DNA of 64,000 bases from the NCBI RefSeq assembly GCF_037975245.1, contig NC_092582.1:26352077-26416076 (forward strand). Direction: 5' to 3'. Shown piece by piece: positions 36,532 to 62,495 of this stretch (position 1 is its first letter; the number at the start of each line of letters is the position of its first letter). A program made the translations under genes and the position numbers. The notes below the pieces were generated by a model, which did no database searches, was not told the DNA's origin, and saw only the letters and a program-made list of their open reading frames with translations. This DNA comes from Apostichopus japonicus. Lineage: Eukaryota; Echinodermata; Holothuroidea; Aspidochirotida; Stichopodidae.

Positions 36532-39500
36532 CTAACTACGGGAAAGTATTGTAGTCGCTATGCGTCGTCTCTCGTAAGGTATATCATTCCATTTGACGTC
36601 TTTATTCAAACCCGTTGCGCTTTCGGCCAAGAGGCAAGTAAATACGCCGCAGTCACTCATGTTTCCTTGTTTGGCTGCGTCAGTTTTCATTCGAAAACGC
36701 CATTCATCTAGATTAAGAGATCTCTCAGTATTTGCGATCAATAAAAATTGTTTGATATGGTCGAGGTGTGTTTTGTTGTTCGTATTATTAAGAGAATCGT
36801 AGTAGACAACCTCGCGCTGAATGTTATCCACCACCACTAAAGTCCAATGAGAAACAGAATTTATGGGAATTAATAAGAAATCTTGCTGAAATATATCGGA
36901 ATTGCTACACCACCTATAAGCTTTGTCGTACCCATCGTTCAACAGGCTAGAAAAAAAGAATGTTGAGAAGGGGAATACCTTTGTGTTTAAAGATTTCTGA
37001 GCTGCCTCTGATAAAAGATTAAGATAAAAGTTAATGATATTGTCGTTTAACCACCCGTCCGGCTCCATCAGCAACTTCAAGTCGTTCACCATAACGTTAA
37101 TGCCAAATCCCCTGGTCACGGGTCGTCGTTGTGGGTTAAATAGGTCTTCGGCTACCTCGTCCTCCGTCGTCAAATCGATAATATCATCGGCACATTCTAT
37201 ATTTTTCTCAATGTTTTCCGTTGATCGATCCTGCTCAATAACAGGTGAGCGATTGTCATGTTTACCTTCTTTAGTTATCTGTGAATGTCCAGTGGTATGG
37301 TCAGATGTGCTAGTAGGGTTGCATACTTTCTCGTGGTACATGTCGTCCTTGGTCTGGGTTTTGCGCGTTTGTGTGACGAAACTTGAGTTAGACAGTGTTG
37401 GAGTCGTCGGTGAATTTTGTGTGTCAACATTGTCAACCTTTTCGTATACACATATGTATGCGTTATTAGCTGTTACTGTATGCAATGTCGACCCCAGGCT
37501 TGTATTGTCGTCTGCCACTGCCCATCCTGTCGAAGTTTTAAACAATGTTTGGTAATGTCCAGTACCAGTACTCTCACCAATGTGTTGAACCACAGTAGAC
37601 AAAGCATACACGGTGCATATCTTAGTAGGGATAACTAAATACTCTTCAATCTCTACAAAGCTACTGTCCTTTAATATTTGTTTACTTTTGCTATCGTAGT
37701 TATAACGTAGCAAGTGGACTATGAGCACTGGAGGTATTACGGTTAAAGACCTACTGATATCAAAAGTTTTATTTTTTTTACAGATATCACAATTAATAAA
37801 AGCAGAATCAGCGTTAAAATTGCAACAAATCAAGTCACTCATTGTGGTGTCGAATCTTGTGTTAGATATGGCTACCTGAAACATACAACCTGTTTCCTTT
37901 TTGATCTTTACACTACTGCACGACCTACACTTTGAATTCGTTTCCATCGTAAAAAGGATTTTGTCTGTCATACGCAAATGCGAGAGTAGTTGTATTGGTC
38001 CCTTAAGGAAAAATTCGCTGGCATCACACTGCGTACCTCTTTCAAAATCGCACAATGCGCACATAACTTTAAGAGTATGGATCATTTCGCTATCACTTAC
38101 AACCCTGCCGTGAAATAAGCTTCTCGATATATCTAGCAAAGTGTTAAGTCGCGAGTCACTCACGGATAAGGTACTTTCCCGGAAACATCTGTCTATGCTG
38201 CCAATACGAATAAATGACTGCAAAACTGAACTGAACCAGCAGTTATTTTCTAGATTTTGAAGCGGGGTGAACATAGGAACAACGTTGTCATATACGTTGT
38301 GACATTCGCTTGCCATGTCTCCACCTGTATATTCATTAATATTAACATTAGAAAGCACATTTCGTTCTTCATGAACGTTCTTATGGGGTGATTTTTGATA
38401 TACTGAACCCTGTGAATGTGATCTTTTTCGCGACCATTTTTCACGTATTAAGTTGGTGTTGCGTTTATCACCTGACTTATAGAAGTGTTTTACTGCATCT
38501 GAAAAAATAATTTCTAATCCACGAGAGTCTTTTGTTAATTCCTCGACAAGTTCGTCTATGCGATGAAATTTTCGTTTCCCTAACTGTATTTGCTTTAAAA
38601 CCCCCATACGTTGCTCCGAATGAGCTATAGACCGTGGAAACGAAATGCTGCTTGGTTGTCCATTTGCAACCTGCCATTTATGAAGAGAACTTGGTAGCAT
38701 ATCTGACCAAAGTGGTGCAGATGGAAGCAGGATTCTCTGTATCTCTTTTAGGAAAGTTACACAAAAGTAGGAGTTATGGTCGTCTCCAGTAGGTACTCCG
38801 GTGTAGTGACTGTTTCTGCAATCGAGGCGACCTTTCTCTATAACTTTACTAAAATGTTCAGTGAAAGGGGAATTCATACGGGAAAGGAATGCATCTTCTG
38901 ACAAATTAGTGCTGTTATTGTCAGAGGCAAAGTCGGTGTTACCTACAAAGAGGGGAGATAGTTCGTCTTTCTGTCCATTACCTTCTATGGATAAAGCTGT
39001 TATTCTTTGGTGTAATCTCTTTAAGCAAGACGATACTAGGGGTGACGCGCATTGGGACGAAAGAACAACAGAAATATCATAAACAATACATGCGAATGCT
39101 TTCAGGGAGCACGCATTAACCAGTAAGCTCAAGCAAAACATTCCAAAACGGTAGTGTTTTTTGTAATGTTTTTTTGTTAAATCTTTGCAATTTTTCATAA
39201 AGTGACCAATACATGCATGCGGTAAGGTTTTGTTACAGTCTTCGTGTGTTAATTTGCCATTCAAAATACTCCATGCACGGTTTAGGAACTGTTTGTAAGT
39301 TTCGTTGTTGAAAACATGCATGGCAGCCAATAAGAATACCCATGCCCTATCACTGTTGATTTGTACAGGGGTTGATATGCTACCATGCCCAAATAAAAGT
39401 TTTTCTTTATGTCTAAAAACGTTTAACCAATTCATAATGACAGGTAGACTTTGATCTTCGGATAATAGTATGGACACCGGCAAGGTTGACTTACCCTTTG

Positions 39501-42166
39501 TTAAATTTCTAACAGACAACTCATAATACAAAATTTGCTTTTTACCATGGCCTCTGTCCAACACCCCACCGGTCGCATCCCAGAATACTACGTCTGTTCT
39601 ACACATATCGTGCCATACCCTTAGTCCTCCTTCCGTGAAACATATTATATACATCGGACTAACAGATATTTGTTGTATGAAGCCGGGAACCCTACCACGA
39701 TGGTTATATTTTAAACAGTACTTCTGCTGCTTTTTTAGAAGACTTTTGATTTCGTCTTCATCATCACGTTCCTTAGACCTACTCTCACTTGAAATTTTCT
39801 GCATGACAGACAGCGTCCTGCCACAGTCGTTTCTGTTACCCGATGCTATAACTTCTGAAGATTTAGAAGACAGATTCCGTAAAAGAACTTTCATTGGCTT
39901 CACACCCATTGAGAGGGTCTTTCCCGCTAATCTCCTATCTAAGCCCCTAATTGGCCGAGCATGGATGTCGTACATGCTGTGCTTCATGTTTCCATTGAAG
40001 TTCACCGTGCATGAAAAGTTTCTATCCATGGAAATGAGTACGCTTACGGAACAATCTGCAAATTTGCAATACCCCTTGGCCCGGAATATCGTTTCACTAG
40101 TGTTATTGTCTATAAGATAATGGTATTTAAACATGATTACACAATAAGGGTTTATTTTAGACATACCATCTACGAAATACTTTTGCCATTCCCCTGTGGG
40201 AAGACACCTACCGCGTCTTTTACTTAATACTGTATTATAAGTGTCTGCATTGATTGAAAATGTTCCCTTCTTGGGAAACTGCTTAATAACGTAGTCATCA
40301 TTATTTGCTTGTGATCCAGACAACACACTTAACGTCTTATTTGATACACGGCTGGCAACTTCTGTACTTTCATTCTTACATGAATCGGTGTTTGTATCAT
40401 TACATTCATGGCTTGATTTGGCGGTAGGAGGTTGCGGATGTACTATTTCACTCGAGTTCAAGTTTTCTTTCAACTTAACACCATCTTTATCATGGTGCAG
40501 CTGAAATACATACGTACTTTCCGTTGTTACACTTACCAATACCGCAATAAAATGTTACATTAAAACCAGACTTTACCGTTGAAGGAATACGCATACAGCT
40601 GTAATGGTACCATTCATCACATTGCTTGCAATGGATGTACTGTCGTTTGTTATCATAATACGTTTGACAAGTGCAATACTTTCTTTTCATATTAATGCCG
40701 ACCCAATTACTTGAAAATCTTTCTGGCTTACGTTTCCTCTTTTCCCTTGGTTTCGTTCTTGTTGCTCCTTCTCCCGATTCTACCAGTAATCGTATGTTTC
40801 CTCTGTTATTACACCATATGCTCCGGAGGACCTTCACTGACCTCTTGAGATTTTTTGTCGACCAGCCCAGCTCCATAACGACACTCTCCCAGAAAGCTTT
40901 TGATGGTGATGAGGTAACCGTCACCTTTTTTCTCACTGACGAAATTGCGGCAGAGATCTTGGCATACTCGGTACACGCAGGTCGTCCTCGCTTGTGAGCA
41001 CCGCCCTTTAGCTGAGAGAAATCCCTTGTCGGTGATCGTTCCAGGAAATGTTCGTGTGACTCTTTCTATAAAAGGATAAATTGTATCGCAGGTTATTTAT
41101 CATTTCGGTTCTTGTTTCGTACCACATTCGCATGACTACACAGCAGCTTCACTTAAATGAAACAAATTTTGCACACATTGTAATAAATGATAACTGAAAA
41201 TCAGGTAAATACTGCTTTCAGGCCGATAGTATACGGTCATTTCTTCTCCCCTTCAGGCTTCAGGGCGTAATAGACGTAATAAAAAGAATATTTCAGTGGG
41301 ATTTGAAAGCAGCTTCTAATTGTAACGCTGCCTTCGACCTCGGATGTTATGCTGATACATGCAGTGAATTCACCTTTACTTTCGGAGAAAGATAAAGAAG
41401 GGATAGGGCATATTCCTCTGGGCCGAAAACATGCAGGGTTAGGGTATGGATTGAAGCTGAAACACTTAATACCAGAACCGGTTCTCTGTGTTTGCATCTG
41501 TTTATGTACTAGTACGTACAACGTGAAATATGTTACAAACACTGAATGTGCACCCGGGACCTTGGTGGAGAGCATGGCTCTCGCCGCTATAAATTTGCGT
41601 CGTGACCTTAACGGGGCACTCTATAACCAGCGCCGATATAAACTTAGCGGCTCACATTGACTCGCGCCGCTATATATGACCTTGCGCCGCGCACCGACTA
41701 GCAACGCCATGATCGTGGCGGCGCACAATCACAGCTCAGAATTCAGGCGATCAAATAGCCAGTACAGCAGAGGGAATAGAGGGGGAACCACGCGACAACC
41801 ACGTTAGACAAACCGACGCGCCCTTCTTCACTACAACTCACCTCCCGCACCCAAAACACTAATCCAAATGTAATTCCAATTGCAAAAGCCAATGAAAGGT
41901 CTAAAAATTTCATTCAAAACGAAGCGTTATCTTTATGGTAGTGAACTGACTATAGCCACGCGTTGATAATCAAAGTTTGGTAAAAGAACCTCGTTGGGAA
42001 ACCACTAGCATTCAATTGATAAAAAAATGCTCACCGGACGTTCGTCGCCATGATTCTGAGTTGGCCGTTTGAAGCGAATTGGCGTTGTATTAAACCCACT
42101 TGCCGTAATTGCGTGGTTCCATTGAACCTCCAAGCAATCTTCCTTTCCACCAGTGCGTTCTCCCAT
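36532..42166 (-). CDS. PHD finger - RNase-H-like transposase - USP - Ulp1 protease polyprotein
   Basis: Exons are 42166-42035 (ATG, 44 codons, phase 0, gtgagc donor), 41065 to about 40537, and about 40484-36532; about 1,537 aa if joined so. Exon 2 has KRGRP (AT-hook-like) and a PHD-type zinc finger: YCTC, HCKQC, WYHYSC, YCGIGKC. Numbering in the 40539-36532 frame (1,335 codons): residues about 80-700 look like a DDE transposase (Asp321 in VVFWDATGG, Asp397 in [11 protein letters not shown], then HACIGHF and [10 protein letters not shown]; third acid not fixed). About 760-1045 is a USP: Cys767 in [28 protein letters not shown] zinc pairs, His995 in GHYQTL, ADDN. About 1150-1320 is Ulp1/[16 protein letters not shown], His1231 in SHWTLVV, Asp1248 in YYDSL, Gln1291 and Cys1297 in [10 protein letters not shown]. 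So both proteases keep their catalytic residues. Probable roles are mobilisation of the surrounding element and removal of ubiquitin/SUMO from host or own proteins. The exon 2-3 join is unclear: a 52-bp intron with weak acceptor, or a frameshift. Confidence 0.82.
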
Positions 42167-42228
42167 TTCCGTCGTTACCTGGTACGAGAAAGTTGAGTAT
42201 AGGTCGATACATAAACAACCACACATAT

Positions 42229-42435
<207 letters not shown>

Positions 42436-43614
42436 CGCTCACCATTTCTTGGAGTTAAGGATCAACCTTTTTCTTTCTTTCGAATGCACGAGGTATATGC
42501 CTTTAAGTCATTTTTTTACTATACTTTGCCTCTCCTCATTCTTGAAATTTGTACGCAGTACATATGACAAATAGTGCATTTGGAGATGTTGTTCAGTTGG
42601 TGGTGTATTTTAACGGAAAATTTAACATTAGGCTGGACACTATATGCACATTAGAACATGGGCTACTTGTTTTGAGGTATAATGCCTGTGTCAAATGTTA
42701 TGCCTATATAAATATAGTGAGCCAGAAGTTAAAGCAGCTAAGGTCCAGGAATTTCGTTTTCATGAACAATTTGCTAATGACTTTTATTTTACTGGCAAGA
42801 TTAAAAAAAAACAAGCTGTCGCAGAGACATCAGTAAGCAGATATGGTATATGTGCCACTTTAAGAAAAGATCAATATATATCACGTTAACTTCACTATAC
42901 GGGACAACAATATTAGATCCATATGGCTGTCATATTCTAGCATTACAAAATTACTATCATATTCTAGCATTACAAAATACTTCAGGTTCTTGGCGACTAC
43001 GTTGCGTTAGATAGTGTAAAACCGCCTATACACCCCCATTTCATCTCAACAGTGAGTAATACTGTATAGAAACCAACCATAGCCTTAAAGGAATACCAAT
43101 TATACAAAACCATGATTTTAACATCAGTCAATACTACAAGGTATAACCACTTTCAATAATTAATTCACAAGGGAATACAAATATTGGCAGAAACTATAAC
43201 TAATCTATGTACTATGAAGGAAAAACTGAATGACTGATTACAACAAGTATGTTAATGATCCTATTCAGCAGATAAATCAACTTACGCCAAGATATGCGGC
43301 ATGAACTTCTAACCCCTAAAAGGGAATATGGTAAGAGAGTTACAAACACATACACACAGCGTATGGTCAAGTTAGTGCAATACAAAACTTAAGAACCATT
43401 AATTGTGTTTGTTATAAGCCTTCTTCACTCTGTATCATTGTAGGATATCTTTAATAGGCCAAATTGACGTTATATTTGTCAACTAAAGAGTTCCACAGAA
43501 TTATAAATATAAAAACCTGTCCATTTTACACACAATTAACACATTTAAAACTGGGCAATGATTTTAAAGTACTTTCTCCTTTCAGGTTGGCATATAGACA
43601 TGTAGCTAATATCT

Positions 43615-43615
<1 letters not shown>

Positions 43616-43672
<57 letters not shown>
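43616..43672. repeat. (AT)n microsatellite
   Basis: About 57 bp of alternating AT in otherwise gene-free sequence. Confidence 0.95.
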
Positions 43673-43676
<4 letters not shown>

Positions 43677-44174
43677 GTTAATTTGAAGTAAAATAGGGCC
43701 TATATATATATAGAACAACGACATTTCAGATGAATTATAATTTGTACAACTTTTGCGATTGGGCGCTCCCAATCTACGAAAAGCATGTATCTCCTATGAA
43801 ACCAGTTAACTTTAAACATTCCTTACTAAGACCAATTCAAGGCAAAAACTAGCTACCAAGTGATATCAGGTTTATTAAATGCATTCCGTATGGGTTTTTT
43901 CACGTAATGATATAGACATGATAAAGTAAGAAGATGGAAATAACATAAAATGAAAGCCACGATTTGCTCTGATTACTTACGGATATGTCGGAGGATATTT
44001 TTTCTTCCTGTTGCTTGATAAGTCATCCCATCATACCTCTACATCCTCGTCATCTGGCGTTTGGTATCGCACTTTCGTTAACATTGGATTTATTCATTAA
44101 CAACTAAAATATCGAGTAGAAACGGCTTGCTCCGCTAGGGGAAAGTGCTTCCATATTACTGACCACATCTATTT

Positions 44175-47100
44175 TAAGTATTTAGTGTAGCACTATCTGT
44201 TCATTGAGCTATTGAGGGCGCTGCCGGAATCCGCCTGCTGCTGGTAGTAGACCCACTTCGATTGTCATGAAAAGTCATGAAAATGAAAGAATAATGTCCC
44301 CTACATTCATTTATGATGGTCATTTGATGGCACAAAAATTATCACGGGGTTATATTGAGCAATTAATGGGGGTTGTCATTTTTGCTGTTTTCGCTCTTTA
44401 GTGTAGTATTTTGCATTGAGCCGGTGAGGGCGCTGCCGGAATCCGCCTGCTGCTGATAGTAGACCCCCTTCGATTGTCATGAAATGTCGTGAACATGGAA
44501 GAATAGTGTCCCCTACATATATTGAGGGTGGTCATTTGATGGCACAAAAATTATCACGGGGTTATATTGAGCAATTAATGGTGGTTGTCATTTTTGCTGT
44601 TTTCGCTCTTTAGTGTAGTATTTTGCATTGAGCCGGTGAGGGCGCTGCCGGAATCCGCCTGCTGCTGATAGTAGACCCCCTTCGATTGTCATGAAATGTC
44701 GTGAACATGGAAGAATAGTGTCCCCTACATATATTGAGGGCGGTCATTTGATGGCACAAAAATTATCACGGGGTTAAATTGAGCAATTAATGGGGGTTGT
44801 CAGTTTTGCTGTTTTCGCTCTTTAGTGTAGTATTTTGCATTGAGTCGGTGAGGGCGCTGCCGGAATCCGCCTGCTGCTGCTGATAGTAGACCCCCTTCGA
44901 TTGTCATGAAATGTCGTGAACATGAAAGAATAGTGTCCCCTACATATATTGAGGGTGGTCATTTGATGGCACAAAAATTATCACGGGGTTAAATTGAGCA
45001 ATTAATGAGGGTTGCCATTATAGCTGTTTTCGCTCTTTAGTGTAGTATTTTTGCATTGAGCCGATGAGGGCGCTGCCGGAATCCGCTGCTGCTGATAGTA
45101 GACCCCCTTCGATTGTCATGAAAAGTCATGAAAATGAAAGAGTAGTGTCCCCTACAGTCATTTATGATGGTCATTTGCTGGCACAAAAATTATCACGGGG
45201 TTAAATTGAGCAATTAATGGGGGTTGTCATTTTTGCTGTTTTCGCTCTTTAGTGTAGTATTTTTGCATTGAGCCGATGAGGGCGCTGCCGGAATCCGCCT
45301 GCTGCTGGTAGTAGACCCCCTTCGATTGTCATGAAAAGTCATGAAAACGAAAGAGCAATGTCCTTTACATTCATTTATGATGGTCATTTGATGGCACAAA
45401 AATTATCACGGGGTTAAATTGAGCAATTAATGGGGGTTGCCATTATAGCTGTTTTCGCCCTTTAGTGTAGTATTTTTGCATTGAGCCGATGAGGGCGCTG
45501 CCGGAATCCGCCAGCTGCTGATAGTAGACCCCCTTCGATTATCATGAAATGTCGTGAACATGAAAGAATAGTGTCCCCTACATATATTGAGGGTGGTCAT
45601 TTGATGGCACAAAAATTATCACGGTGTTATATTGAGCAATTAATGGTGGTTGTCATTTTTGCTGTTTTCGCTCTTTAGTGTATTATTTTGCATTGAGCCG
45701 ATGAGGGCGCTGCCGGAATCCGCTGCTGCTGATAGTAGACCCCCTTCGATTGTCATGAAAAGTCATGAAAATGAAAGAATAATGTCCCCTACATTCATTT
45801 ATGATGGTCATTTGATGGCACAAAAATTATCACGGTGTTATATTGAGCAATTAATGGGGGTTGTCATTTTTGCTGTTTTCGCTCTTTAGTGTATTATTTT
45901 GCATTGAGCCGATGAGGGCGCTGCCGGAATCCGCCTGCTGCTGATAGTAGACCCCCTTCCATTATCATGAAATGTCGTGAACATGGAAGAATAGTGTCCC
46001 CTACATATATTGAGGGTGGTCATTTGATGGCACAAAAATTATCACGGGGTTATATTGAGCAATTAATGGTGGTTGTCATTTTTGCTGTTTTCGCTCTTTA
46101 GTGTAGTATTTTGCATTGAGCCGGTGAGGGCGCTGCCGGAATCCGCCTGCTGCTGATAGTAGACCCCCTTCGATTGTCATGAAATGTCGTGAACATGGAA
46201 GAATAGTGTCCCCTACATATATTGAGGGTGGTCATTTGATGGCACAAAAATTATCACGGGGTTAAATTGAGCAATTAATGGGGGTTGTCAGTTTTGCTGT
46301 TTTCGTTCTTTAGTGTAGTATTTTGCATTGAGCCGGTGAGGGCGCTGCCGGAATCCGCCTGCTGCTGATAGTAGACTCCCTTCGATTGTCATGAAATGTC
46401 GTGAACATGAAAGAATCGTGTCCCCTACATATATTGAGGGTGGTCATTTGATGGCACAAAAATTATCACGGGGTTAAATTGAGCAATTAATGAGGGTTGC
46501 CATTATAGCTGTTTTCGCTCTTTAGTGTAATATTTTTGCATTGAGCCGATGAGGGCGCTGCCGGAATCCGCTGCTGCTGATAGTAGACCCCCTTCGATTG
46601 TCATGAAAAGTCATGAAAACGAAAGAATAATGTTCCCTACATTCATTTATGATGGTCATTTGCTGGCACAAAAATTATCACGGGGTTAAATTGAGCAATT
46701 AATTGGGGTTGTCATTTTTGCTGTTTTCGCTCTTTAGTGTAGTATTTTTGCATTGAGCCGATGAGGGCGCTGCCGGAATCCGCCTGCTGCTGATAGTAGA
46801 CCCCCTTCGATTATCATGAAATGTCGTGAACATGGAAGAATAGTGTCCCCTTCATATATTGAGGGTGGTCATTTGATGGCACAAAAATTATCACGGGGTT
46901 AAATTGAGCAATTAATGGGGGTTGTCAGTTTTGCTGTTTTCGCTGTTTAGTGTAGTATTTTGCATTGAGCCGGTGAGGGCGCTGCCGGAATCCGCCTGCT
47001 GCTGATAGTAGACCCCCTTCGATTGTCATGAAATGTCGTGAACATGAAAGAATAGTGTCCCCTACATATATTGAGGGTGGTCATTTGATGGCACAAATAT

Positions 47101-48035
47101 TATCACGGGGTTATATTGAGCAATTAATGAGGGTTGCCATTATAGCTGTTTTCGCTCTTTAGTGTAGTATTTTTGCATTGAGCCGATGAGGGCGCTGCCG
47201 GAATCCGCTGCTGCTGATAGTAGACCCCCTTCGATTGTAATGAAAAGTCATGAAAATGAAAGAATAATGTCCCCTACATTCATTTATGATGGTCATTTGC
47301 TGGCACAAAAATTATCACGGGGTTAAATTGAGCAATTAATTGGGGTTGTCATTTTTGCTGTTTTCGCCCTTTAGTGTAGTATTTTTGCATTGAGCCGATG
47401 AGGGCGCTGCCGGAATCCGCCTGCTGCTGATAGTAGACCCCCTTCGATTGTCATAAAAAGTCATGAAAACGAAAGAGCAATGTCCTTTACATTCATTTAT
47501 GATGGTCATTTGATGGCACAAAAATTATCACGGGGTTAAATTGAGCAATTAATGGGGGTTGCCATTATAGCTGTTTTCGCCCTTTAGTGTAGTATTTTTG
47601 CATTGAGCCGATGAGGGCGCTGCCGGAATCCGCCTGCTGCTGATAGTAGACCCCCTTCGATTGTCATGAAATGTCGTGAACATGAAAGAATAGTGTCCCC
47701 TACATATATTGAGGGTGGTCATTTGATGGCACAAAAATTATCACGGGGTTAAATTGAGCAATTAATGAGGGTTGCCATTATAGCTGTTTTCGCTCTTTAG
47801 TGTAGTATTTTTGCATTGAGTCGATGAGGGCGCTGCCGGAATCCGCCTGCTGCTGATAGTAGACCCCCTTCGATTGTCATGAAAAGTCATGAAAATGAAA
47901 GAATGATGTCCCCTACATTCATTTATGATGGTCATTTGCTGGCACAAAAATTATCACGGGGTTATATTTAGCGAAACATTGGGGTTGTCAAATTACCTGT
48001 TTTCGCTCTGTAGTGTAATATTTCTGCATTGCGAT
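44175..48035 (-). repeat. Right array: about 18 copies of the 213-bp unit, inverted
   Basis: Same unit as 26070-34440 but reverse-complemented: ggcacaaaaattatcacggg, attgagcaattaatggggg, gagggcgctgccggaatccg, gatagtagacccccttcg and cctacattcatttatgatgg are visible in order. Variants are shared at 3-unit and larger spacing (for example ccgctgctgctgatag at 45086, 45720, 46568 and 47210), so blocks of units have been duplicated. The outermost copy (about 47950-48035) and innermost copy (about 44175) are degenerate. Confidence 0.95.
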
Positions 48036-48960
48036 TTTATAAAATACCTTATTAAATCATATTCAATCCTCATCATTTTTCAGACCATCAGTAATATCCA
48101 AGCATAAAAAAGTAATGTGATGACTCACAAAATCTCCCCAAAATCAATAAAGCAGGTTAGTTTAGGGTTATTTTCCGAAGTTTAACCTCTCAGATCGACG
48201 TACACTAATCTAACTTTTTTAGTGATACGTCAATAACCCCGGAGTTTATTTTCCAATCTCCCTACGAGCAAACAGACGAAGAATATCTAACATCAATACA
48301 AACTTCACTTGTCAATTGGGAAATTGAGCGTAAAGAATGAGGTACAGTTTGCGCCTTCTTTTAATTCCTTAAAATTAACAGACTAAAAACTTCGCCAATT
48401 TTGTCTATTTCCCCTGTCCCTTCGTTCTCAAGAGCATCTCACTTCGCATGGTAACGTTTTTGCTGTTAACAACATTTTCCGCATATTTCACATAATTTGC
48501 GGTCAGCCTTTGACCCAAACAGCCAACCTCCGCGACTACAGTGTTGAACTTTAGCGACGACGTTTTTTTTCGAGATACCTTCCTTTGCTTCCTTGGAATG
48601 CTCGATTGTCTGTGCAACCTGCATGAATTCAATACCCTATTCGAGGTAGACGCTGTTCATTTTCAGCGATCTGTCAGAGGTCTGTTGGCCAGCTTCAGCC
48701 CGGTTACGGAATGTACGTACCTGCAGTACGTGTTCCCTTCTTTACTTCCATGCACTAAGATATAGAGCTTAGGCGACCCAAGGAGCTGCTACTCTAACAG
48801 CTCCCTGGGCGACCTAAGTACACATGCATCCATATGTTGTAACGCTGATACGTTACATAGGATTTTTCCATTCGTACGAGGTCTGCTCTCAAGTGACGGT
48901 GGTGCTGACTCTGGAGCGATAGGAGCATGCTCTCCCTGTTAGTATTTAGTCTAGCAAAAG
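48036..48960. other. Intergenic/promoter side of the ALDH9-like gene
   Basis: Lies between the right array and the ALDH9-like start. The last part should be the 5' UTR and promoter, but no core element could be fixed. It contains a hairpin at 48768-48818. No convincing exon on either strand. Confidence 0.45.
48768..48818. repeat. Hairpin near the ALDH9-like promoter
   Basis: cttaggcgacccaaggagctg pairs with cagctccctgggcgacctaag across a 9-base loop, with a few mismatches. About 170 bp upstream of the ALDH9-like start codon. Could be a small foldback repeat or an RNA hairpin. Confidence 0.6.
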
Positions 48961-48990
48961 ATGCTGAGAATTAACCATCGACTCTTGAAC

Positions 48991-62111
<13,121 letters not shown>

Positions 62112-62289
62112 CTACAATTCTATTCACTTTTGGAGTATCCTTGTGAAAAATCAAGCAAAGTATCATGTTATCATATTTTGCATTCTGAGATGTCTGTGGA
62201 CATTAAATCATCAACAGAGTGATGGATATCTCTGTCATACTTGCGTAGATGTATTATAGTGAGAACATGTGCTCTATTGTTTTTGGCAG

Positions 62290-62495
62290 CCAGTTGGGAC
62301 AATTTCCTAATGCTAATACCTCTCTTAACTGTACTCCTATATCCTGCTCTCAAAGCACTGTTATTGTCAGTACAAACAGTTCCTAACCTTGGTCTGATAG
62401 AAACATGATATTAATACTGCTTGTACTGACAATACGAGTGCTCTGAAGTGGGACATGACACTACAGTATAGTATAGACAAAATTGTCCCAACTGG
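62290..62495. mobile_element. Foldback element with ccagttgggacaattt inverted ends, copy 2
   Basis: ccagttgggacaattt (62290-62305) is exactly mirrored by aaattgtcccaactgg (62480-62495). Inner arms also pair: actgttattgtcagtacaaa with ttgtactgacaatacgagtg. 206 bp, almost wholly palindromic, no ORF. A degraded relative lies at 57175-57395. Confidence 0.78.

Noticed and set aside
36593..40120. Several plus-strand frames of 60-173 codons opposite the protease gene
   Set aside because: They are antisense shadows of the 1,335-codon frame, with no independent motif.
48405..48632. 75-codon minus-strand frame before the ALDH9-like gene
   Set aside because: No domain, no splice signals and no start context; compositional open frame.
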